Source of the DNA: Solobacterium sp.
GTDB taxonomy: Bacteria > Bacillota_I > Bacilli_A > Erysipelotrichales > Erysipelotrichaceae
Reading direction: 5' to 3'
NCBI GenBank assembly: GCA_017512555.1
Contig: JAFWFE010000098.1
Span: 1-48,056, forward strand
DNA: 48,056 nucleotides
The position numbers were made by a program, and so were the translations under genes. A model generated the notes under the pieces. That model was not told the origin of the DNA and searched no databases. It saw only the letters and a program-made list of their open reading frames with translations. Within the stretch, counting starts at the first letter, position 1, and each line of letters begins with the position of its first letter. Shown here one piece after another: positions 42,159-48,056 of this stretch.

Positions 42159-43434
42159 ATTCATCTCAGGGATTACTTCTGAAAAGAATATTTTATCTGC
42201 GTATGTCGTTGTTTTCATGCTGAATAATTTTACGGAATTCTTCTGGAATTACTGGCTGAAACCGGCATACGCGCTGATCTATCTCTGGGTACTGGCACTC
42301 TGGCTGTGGCATACATTTATCACCGGAAAATATCTTTCCGACTGGTATTATCGTATGTCACAGATTTTTTTGGGGATCAATCTTTTCTGCTCGTTTGTGT
42401 ATAAGGCGAACTGGCGGTTTTCCATCCTGCAGGACTTCGCAATTCTGATCCTGTATATCTTTATCTGTTTCGGAGCATATCATGGGGAAAAGGACACAAC
42501 ACGTCTGGACCGGGTGATTTTCTGCGTGATGGCGGTTGTGTTTGTGACAAGTACAGCCAGTCTTTATGCCAGATCATTTGTGCCGCAGTGGCTGAAAGAG
42601 ATCACTCGTGATCGTTTCTGCGGTTTCTACACGTACTACAACGAAGGCGCGAACTACGCATATACATCGATCATTTTTTCGCTGTACTGGCTTACGCATA
42701 ACCGGGGTAATCATTCCCGGATGATGACAGTATTGTTTCTGGTGAATCTGGCAGTACAGCTGGTGTATATGTATCTGACCAAGGCACGTACATACATGCT
42801 GGTGCTGGCGGTGACGATGTTTGTTCTCGGGATGGTTATGCTTCACAACAGGATTCATGACCGGAAGAAACGAATACAGATGTACATCATGATCACTGCG
42901 GTATTCCTGGTCATCGGATATATCCTGTTGTTTACGAAGTACGGGATGGCGAGGAACTTTGCGACGTACTCCTTCCAGGGAAAGACTTTCCGGGATCTTG
43001 GCAGTATGACTTCTGCGGAAAGGGATGACTTCCTGAATCATTTCAGTTCCCGGCGGTATGTGATGTGGAAGGAGTGTTTCGGAGTGATCAAGGAATCTCC
43101 AGTCATCGGGTATGGCTTGAAGAGCAGGGGGTTTACATATTTCTCAACACACGGCGAGAATGCTCACAATCTGTTTATCAACAGTCTGTTGTTCAGCGGT
43201 GTGATTGGTTTTGCGTGGGTCGTGGTTTATTTCCAGAGAGTGTTCCGGGATTCGGCGAAGAATTGCGTTACGTTCGACCGGGTGATCCTCTGGTCATTCC
43301 TGCTGGGAACGTTTCTGATTGCGCAGCTGGAAACCGGTCTGCTGTATAACGGGAAAGCAACCTCCGCAATCTGCTGGGCTGTGATGGGTTTACTGACGAC
43401 GAGGTCGGAGGAAAATTCCATCAAAGCAGAGTGA
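42136..43434 (+). CDS. O-antigen ligase/Wzy-like polymerase
   Basis: 432 residues, about 11 membrane helices. The outer loop has SSRRYVMWKECFGVIKESPVIGYG, and GENAHNLFINSLLFSGVIG follows. This is the Pro-x2-Gly-x-Gly and His-Asn pattern of Wzy_C/WaaL proteins, which join glycans from undecaprenyl pyrophosphate to a growing chain or final acceptor. It is the second protein of this type in the window (the other is the N-terminal half of the 24233 gene). One could polymerise and the other ligate, or each could serve a different glycan. The start ATG 42136 lies 23 bases inside the previous gene. Confidence 0.82.
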   Translation: MKNLTRNKFISGITSEKNILSAYVVVFMLNNFTEFFWNYWLKPAYALIYLWVLALWLWHTFITGKYLSDWYYRMSQIFLGINLFCSFVYKANWRFSILQDFAILILYIFICFGAYHGEKDTTRLDRVIFCVMAVVFVTSTASLYARSFVPQWLKEITRDRFCGFYTYYNEGANYAYTSIIFSLYWLTHNRGNHSRMMTVLFLVNLAVQLVYMYLTKARTYMLVLAVTMFVLGMVMLHNRIHDRKKRIQMYIMITAVFLVIGYILLFTKYGMARNFATYSFQGKTFRDLGSMTSAERDDFLNHFSSRRYVMWKECFGVIKESPVIGYGLKSRGFTYFSTHGENAHNLFINSLLFSGVIGFAWVVVYFQRVFRDSAKNCVTFDRVILWSFLLGTFLIAQLETGLLYNGKATSAICWAVMGLLTTRSEENSIKAE

Positions 43435-43439
43435 TTCTG

Positions 43440-43448
43440 TGATATATT
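43440..43448 (+). promoter_or_regulatory. Extended -10 promoter for the YidC-TagF unit
   Basis: TGATATATT (TGn plus TATATT). The start near 43455 leaves a 25-base leader with GCGGGGAG before ATG 43480. Confidence 0.45.
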
Positions 43449-43479
43449 AATTCAAGTGTAAAGAAGCGGGGAGATAACG

Positions 43480-45624
43480 ATGGAGTGGTTTTCAGGATTG
43501 TTGGGTACAGTGATGAATGCCTGCTATAGTTTGCTGAAGAATTATGGTCTGGCAATTCTTTTGTTTACCCTGATTACAAAGGTAATCCTTTTCCCGTTAT
43601 CTGTATGGGTTCACCAGAATTCAATCAAGATGGTGAAGATGCAGCCGGAACTGAACCGGATCAAGATCAAGTACTTCGGTGATAAAGACAAGATCTCGGA
43701 TGAACAACAGAAGTTATACAAGAAAGAAGGGTATAACCCTCTGGCTACATTGGTGCCTCTGGTCATCCAGATCGTCCTTCTGCTTGGTGTGGTAACGGTC
43801 ATTTACCGTCCGATGAATTATATCCTGAAAGTACCGCAGGAGATCACAGATTCCTTTATCCAGGTAACCCTGGAGAATCATCCGGGACTGGATCCTGCGT
43901 CAAATTCCCTGCAGTTATCCGTGATGGATGATATCCGTAACGGGGATCCGGAACTGGTCAGCCAGTATCTTGCGGTTCCGGGAAACCCTGAAGAGATTAC
44001 TTCAGCGGTAGATCAGATCCGGGAGTTTAAACTGTCTTTCCTGGGATTAAATCTCAGCTGGATCGCGTCCAATCGTCTGGGAATTGCGATTATCGCTCCC
44101 CTGATCGCGGCTTTGTCCGCCTGGCTGTTAGCGGTAGTGGAGAATGCCGCAAACGTTCTTCAGCAGGAACAGGGATGGATGGGAAGATACGGTACGATGA
44201 TCTTCTCTGTCGCGTTGTCTTTGTATCTGGGATTCTATGTTCCGGCAGGCGTTGCACTGTACTGGGTCGCGAGTAATCTTCTGGCGATTGCCCAGCAGTA
44301 TCTTCTGAACTGGATGATCAGTCCGAAGAAGTTCGTGGATTACGAAGCTTTGGAAGAGACACAGAATACCCTGAAGGAACTGGAAGGACCGAAGAAGAAA
44401 TTCAAGTGGAATGATCCCTTACGCAGAAGAGTAAGAGAAGACTATAAGCGTTTCTTTTCCATCGGGAATAAACATCTGGTGTTCTATTCGGAGAGTAACG
44501 GTTTCTATAAGTATTACGCAGGAATGATTGAATATATCCTGAAGTATACCAATATCCCGATCCACTACATCACCAGTGATCCTGAGGACCAGATCTTTGC
44601 GATGGCAGAGAAGAACGACCAGATCAAGGCGTATTACATTGATATGCAGACACTGATTACATTGATGATGAAGATGGATGCGGATGTCGTGGCGATGACC
44701 ATGCCGGATCTGGAAACTTACCAGATCAAGCGCAGTTATGTCCGTAAGGATATTGAATATGTGAACTTATGTCATGGGATTGGTTCCTACAACCTGACGT
44801 TCCGTAAAGGGGCAGTCGATCATTTTGACACGGTATTCCTGGCAGGGAAGCATCAGGTGGAGGAGATACGCAAGCAGGAGGCAGTATACGGCTTACCGCC
44901 CAAGGTCCTGCTGGAATGCGGTTATCCGCTGCTGGATGACATGCGCAGAGATTATGCGTCTTCTTCCCACGAAGCTCATGAACAGAAGATGGTGCTGATT
45001 GCGCCGTCCTGGCATACCGGGAATATCATGGAGAGCTGTCTGGAGGGAATCCTGGACGAAATCAAGAACGAAGATTACCGCATCATTGTCCGTCCTCATC
45101 CGCAGTATGTCCGTCATCACGGACCGGAACTGGACGCTTTACAGCTGCGTTATAAAGCATATCCCAACATTGAGATCCAGACAGACTTTACTTCCAGCAG
45201 TACGGTATTTGAGGCGGATATCATCGTCAGTGACTGGTCCAGTGTTGCCTATGAGTTTGTGTTTACCACTGATAAACCCGCAATCTTTGTAAATACACCG
45301 ATGAAGGTCATGAATCCGGAGTATCAGAAGATCGATACTGTACCTTTTGATATCTGGACCAGGAATGTTGTCGGCGATACGGTGGAAACGGATCATATCG
45401 AAGAAATCGGACCGAAGATCCGTTATCTCCTGGATCATAGTGAACAGTACCGGGAAACCATACAGAACGTTACAAACGAATACGTATATCATCTTGGGGA
45501 CAGCGCGGAAATCGGGGCGAGATATCTCATCGACGCCGTCTTCCGCAAAGTACGCGAACGTCATCCGGAAATGCAGGCTGATGAACTGAAGATCGTATCC
45601 AGAGAGGATCTGGCTGAGGTATGA
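43480..45624 (+). CDS. YidC/Oxa1 insertase fused to a TagF-type CDP-glycerol glycerophosphotransferase
   Basis: 714 residues. Residues 1-285 are a YidC/Oxa1 domain: a helix with LLFTLITKVILFPLS, a charged hairpin (KMQPELNRIKIKYFGDKDK), NPLATLVPLVIQIVLLLG, an outer loop of about 75 residues, and three more helices to about 280. The groove arginine of YidC is replaced by Lys34. After a charged linker (about 285-325), residues 330-705 are a TagB/TagF transferase: LCHGIG with His432, RPHP at 538-541, and SDWSSVAYEF from Ser584. TagF-type enzymes polymerise glycerol (or ribitol) phosphate from CDP-activated donors. The frame is unbroken across the join. The usual YidC lipoprotein signal is absent. 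Confidence 0.93.
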   Translation: MEWFSGLLGTVMNACYSLLKNYGLAILLFTLITKVILFPLSVWVHQNSIKMVKMQPELNRIKIKYFGDKDKISDEQQKLYKKEGYNPLATLVPLVIQIVLLLGVVTVIYRPMNYILKVPQEITDSFIQVTLENHPGLDPASNSLQLSVMDDIRNGDPELVSQYLAVPGNPEEITSAVDQIREFKLSFLGLNLSWIASNRLGIAIIAPLIAALSAWLLAVVENAANVLQQEQGWMGRYGTMIFSVALSLYLGFYVPAGVALYWVASNLLAIAQQYLLNWMISPKKFVDYEALEETQNTLKELEGPKKKFKWNDPLRRRVREDYKRFFSIGNKHLVFYSESNGFYKYYAGMIEYILKYTNIPIHYITSDPEDQIFAMAEKNDQIKAYYIDMQTLITLMMKMDADVVAMTMPDLETYQIKRSYVRKDIEYVNLCHGIGSYNLTFRKGAVDHFDTVFLAGKHQVEEIRKQEAVYGLPPKVLLECGYPLLDDMRRDYASSSHEAHEQKMVLIAPSWHTGNIMESCLEGILDEIKNEDYRIIVRPHPQYVRHHGPELDALQLRYKAYPNIEIQTDFTSSSTVFEADIIVSDWSSVAYEFVFTTDKPAIFVNTPMKVMNPEYQKIDTVPFDIWTRNVVGDTVETDHIEEIGPKIRYLLDHSEQYRETIQNVTNEYVYHLGDSAEIGARYLIDAVFRKVRERHPEMQADELKIVSREDLAEV

Positions 45625-45626
45625 AT

Positions 45627-47576
45627 ATGAAGAAACTCATTCAGATCTTCTGGTATTCATTTCTGTTCTCTTTGCTTTTTCCATACCGTGTATATGCGTA
45701 TATCGACCCTTCGGTAACGACTTATGCGATTCAGGCCATTGCCGGAGTGATTATCGGCTTAAGCGCGTTTATCAATATCTACTGGCGCAAGATTGCCCGG
45801 AAACTCAAGCTGGATCAGTCTACTGCGGAATACGAAAGCGATGTCCTGAAGTTTGAGGACCCGCAGAATGAACAGGTGATACTAGCGTCGGAGAAGGATT
45901 CTGTCACCCTGCAGAATAAGCGCAGGACTCAGATAATCTTTGATGTGATTCTGGCTCTGGGCGTATCTTTCGCGCTGATTTATCTGTTGTTTGTCTACGG
46001 ACCGCTGGAGATCTACGCGCATAATATCAGTGAATTCTGGTTCGATATCTACGTGATGATGACCTCCATCGTACCGGTATTCTTCCTGCTGTGGTTCCTG
46101 ATCACGGGAATCCTCCTGCTGGTACGCAGATACAGCCAGCGCTGGTTTATGATCCTCAGTATGGTTGTGTTCGGTACTTTCCTGGTATTTTATATTCAGG
46201 GGAATTTCTTCGTCTCCAATTTACCTTCCATGGATGGCACGACGATCATCTGGTCGGAATACACGAAAGATATGATCATCTCGGTATGTCTGGTGATCCT
46301 GGTAATTGCCGTACTGTGCCTGGGGGATTATTTCATCCGTGAACGTATGCGGGGAATGATGAGTCTGATTTCCGTCCTGATCTCTGCCGTATTGGTGATC
46401 ACCACGGTATCCCTGGCATTTTCCACGAATATCCTGAACCGTAAGTTGCACTACATTATTACAGACCAGGAGAATATGACGCTTTCACAGGATAAGAATT
46501 TCCTGATCCTTCTTCTGGATGCGGTAGACTCCCGGATGGTTTACGAACAATACACGAAAGATCCTGAGAACTATGAAGAAGCCTTTGAAGACTTCATGTA
46601 TTACCCGGATACTGCCGGCGCGTATTCTTTTACACACGAAGCTGTACCGTTCATCATGAACGGGGTATGGTATGAGAATGATCAGGATTTCCATGATTTG
46701 CAATTAACGGAAATGGCGAATTCTCCGCTGTTCCGCACACTTGAACAAGATCACTGGAGTATTGATTATTACGATCATGACTTGTTGTATATTACTGACG
46801 AAGATACCTTGACACGTTACCGTAACGCGGTGCCGTTTGCATCAAAGTTCAAGTCAATCTGGGCATATACAGCGAAACAGTTCAACCTCACCATGTACAA
46901 ATACGCACCGTATTTCCTGAAACCACTGACCGACTATGATCTGGACTCATTCATTGATCTGTACGATGTACCGGAGGGAACTGTACTGAATAGTTTTGAA
47001 TACTCCAACGCCAGCCTGTATCATCAACTTCTTGACGAAGGATTCAAGGCACAGGAACCGGGAAAGAGTTTCAAGTACTATCACCTGGACGGCGCCCATG
47101 TTCCTTTCCAGTATGATCTGGATCTGAATATCATCCCCAAGGGAAGCGGAAATTACGATGATTCTGTGCGGATCAGTATGAAGGTTGCGGAAGCGTTTGT
47201 ACAAGCTTTGAAACAGACAGATGTCTATGATTCCAGTGTTGTGATCATTATTGCGGATCATGGCTATCCATACCAGAATGAAGGACCAACCGGCAGAGGT
47301 AATCCGCTGCTTATGGTCAAAGGCTTTGATGAACATCACGAGTTTACCGTATCGGAAGCTCCGGTCTCTTTTGAAGATCTTCAGGATCTGTACCAGAGAT
47401 TGCTGGAAGGATATACCGGTGACCAGCAGTTTACCTGGAAAGCGGGAGATGTACGCAAGCGCAGATATCTGGGCTATGTGTACAACAACAAGATGACCGA
47501 ATACATGATCGAAGGAAAAGCTTCGGATCTGGAATCATATCATCCGACAGGAAATGTGTATATTTTAGAAGATTAG
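45627..47576 (+). CDS. Membrane-anchored alkaline-phosphatase-superfamily (sulfatase/LtaS-like) enzyme
   Basis: 649 residues. A signal-like first helix and about six more helices occupy residues 1-275; the rest is an outer catalytic domain. Superfamily features are LLLDAVDSR with Asp298 for metal, a threonine (Thr336) in the FTHEAVPFIMNG segment as likely nucleophile, His491 in DGAHVPF, and ADHGY at 543-547. LtaS, phosphoethanolamine and phosphoglycerol transferases share this plan and move phospho-groups from lipids to glycans. ATG 45627 is preferred over ATG 45621, because GAGGT (45616-45620) is correctly spaced only for the former. It follows the YidC-TagF gene directly, so they probably act on the same polymer. 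Confidence 0.8.
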   Translation: MKKLIQIFWYSFLFSLLFPYRVYAYIDPSVTTYAIQAIAGVIIGLSAFINIYWRKIARKLKLDQSTAEYESDVLKFEDPQNEQVILASEKDSVTLQNKRRTQIIFDVILALGVSFALIYLLFVYGPLEIYAHNISEFWFDIYVMMTSIVPVFFLLWFLITGILLLVRRYSQRWFMILSMVVFGTFLVFYIQGNFFVSNLPSMDGTTIIWSEYTKDMIISVCLVILVIAVLCLGDYFIRERMRGMMSLISVLISAVLVITTVSLAFSTNILNRKLHYIITDQENMTLSQDKNFLILLLDAVDSRMVYEQYTKDPENYEEAFEDFMYYPDTAGAYSFTHEAVPFIMNGVWYENDQDFHDLQLTEMANSPLFRTLEQDHWSIDYYDHDLLYITDEDTLTRYRNAVPFASKFKSIWAYTAKQFNLTMYKYAPYFLKPLTDYDLDSFIDLYDVPEGTVLNSFEYSNASLYHQLLDEGFKAQEPGKSFKYYHLDGAHVPFQYDLDLNIIPKGSGNYDDSVRISMKVAEAFVQALKQTDVYDSSVVIIIADHGYPYQNEGPTGRGNPLLMVKGFDEHHEFTVSEAPVSFEDLQDLYQRLLEGYTGDQQFTWKAGDVRKRRYLGYVYNNKMTEYMIEGKASDLESYHPTGNVYILED

Positions 47577-47579
47577 TTA

Positions 47580-47612
47580 TATAATAGAATGCGTCGGGAG
47601 TACCGACATTCT
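47580..47612 (+). promoter_or_regulatory. TATAAT element next to a hairpin before licC
   Basis: TATAAT at 47580-47585 follows the previous stop by three bases. AGAAT-GTCGG (47586-47597, with a GC bulge) pairs with CCGAC-ATTCT (47603-47612) over GAGTA. The hairpin could be a terminator for the upstream gene with a poor T tract, or a 5' stem on the licC message if the promoter is used. Confidence 0.45.
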
Positions 47613-47653
47613 ATTTGTGTCTGTGTTCACGAAATTATAAGAAGGTAATGTTC

Positions 47654-48056
47654 ATGAAAACTAATACTACAGATAATCAGTATCTGACAATTGCCGAAAC
47701 AGATCTGTTGTTGTATCTGCAGAAGAACGGTATACAGAATCAGCGTATTCTTTCGGAAGAAACCGGGTATTCTCTGGGGATGATCAACAAGCTTCTTCAC
47801 GGTATCCAGGATAAGGGATATCTGGATCCGGAATACCGGTTAACCACAAAGGCCATACAGGAACTGACCAGAAACAAACCTCATAACGCGGTGATTCTCG
47901 CGGCAGGTTTTGGCATGCGTATGGTACCAATCAATTTATCCGCACCGAAAGCCTTCCTGGAAGTAAAAGGGGAACGCCTGATTGAACGGCTGATCAACCA
48001 GCTTCATGAGGCGGGAATACAGAAGATCACGGTAGTCGCCGGCTTTATGAAAGAAG
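47654..48056 (+). CDS. licC: HTH-LicC: winged-helix domain fused to an NTP transferase (partial)
   Basis: The gene runs off the right edge; 134 codons are visible. Residues 10-72 look like a winged helix-turn-helix (LTIAETDLLLYLQKNG, LSEETGYSLGMINKLLHGI). From about residue 77 comes the sugar-nucleotide transferase start AVILAAGFGMRM, then PKAFLEVKGERLIERL. This layout is typical of LicC-type CTP:phosphocholine cytidylyltransferases of Clostridia-like bacteria, often followed by a choline kinase domain, and it supplies CDP-choline to LicD enzymes. An in-frame ATG at 47648 is too close to the GAAGG ribosome site, so ATG 47654 is used. Together with the LicD end at the left edge it brackets the window. 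Confidence 0.82.
   Translation, partial: MKTNTTDNQYLTIAETDLLLYLQKNGIQNQRILSEETGYSLGMINKLLHGIQDKGYLDPEYRLTTKAIQELTRNKPHNAVILAAGFGMRMVPINLSAPKAFLEVKGERLIERLINQLHEAGIQKITVVAGFMKE

Noticed and set aside
1..48056. CRISPR arrays, tRNA or rRNA genes, insertion sequences, phage genes or attachment sites
   Set aside because: Reading both strands showed no repeat-spacer pattern, no cloverleaf-like sequence, no transposase or integrase frame and no flanking direct repeats.

Overview
The window is one continuous cell-surface glycopolymer locus. It has about 36 protein genes, nearly all on the + strand, with no intergenic gap over 100 bases. I saw no rRNA, tRNA, insertion sequence, phage gene or CRISPR array. 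The host is most likely a Gram-positive member of the Bacillota (Firmicutes), perhaps a gut anaerobe. The signs are GGAGG-type ribosome sites, a TagF-type teichoic acid polymerase domain, LicD and HTH-LicC proteins, and no lipid A or LPS-core genes. I cannot place it below phylum level from the sequence alone.

Layout. (1) 1-3160: end of a LicD phosphotransferase and three glycosyltransferases, closed by a terminator that lies inside the 3' end of the convergent gene. (2) 3157-4323 (-): UDP-glucose 6-dehydrogenase. (3) 4411-10913: PglF-, PglE- and PglC-like enzymes that make and load a 4-amino-4,6-dideoxy sugar, then a sulfotransferase and the Wzx flippase. (4) 10988-16123: a self-contained phosphonate unit: cytidylyltransferase-PEP mutase fusion, second cytidylyltransferase, frameshifted phosphonopyruvate decarboxylase, DegT aminotransferase, glycosyltransferase. 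(5) 16133-17173 (-): a glycosyltransferase; 17258-18394: a MetE-like methyltransferase. (6) 18460-24158: GT-C-like membrane protein, GT4, acyltransferase, GT2, and an unusual ParB-like plus nucleotidyltransferase protein. (7) 24233-28784: a Wzy/ligase-GT4 fusion and two glycosyltransferases. (8) 28843-40002: capE, a DUF1275 protein, polysaccharide deacetylase, capF, two glycosyltransferases, an MBOAT/SGNH O-acylation pair, a BioF2/FemAB-like transferase and capG. (9) 39987-43434: two large membrane proteins (GT-C-like and Wzy/ligase-like). (10) 43480-47576: a YidC/Oxa1 insertase fused to a TagF-type polymerase, plus an alkaline-phosphatase-superfamily membrane enzyme. (11) 47654 onward: start of HTH-LicC, cut by the window edge.

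How the genes may work together (inference). Precursors are UDP-GlcA (ugd), a UDP-4-amino-trideoxy sugar (PglF/PglE), UDP-N-acetyl-L-fucosamine (capE, capF, capG) and a CMP-activated phosphonate. The PglC-like enzyme loads the first sugar on a lipid carrier, about a dozen glycosyltransferases extend it, Wzx flips it, and two Wzy/WaaL-like proteins polymerise or ligate it. Sulfate, acyl groups, deacetylation and phospho- or phosphono-substituents would decorate it. The YidC-TagF fusion and its partner suggest a second, phosphate-linked (teichoic-type) polymer.

Transcription looks modular. At least ten -10 elements, many of the extended TGnTATAAT type, sit just upstream of start codons. Four follow directly behind terminator-like hairpins. 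Several predict leaderless or nearly leaderless mRNAs. The most notable items are the YidC-TagF fusion, the Wzy-GT4 fusion, the phosphonate unit with two cytidylyltransferases and a frameshift in the ThDP motif, the ParB-like/NTase protein, and an SGNH protein carrying what looks like a circularly permuted ILEI/FAM3 domain.
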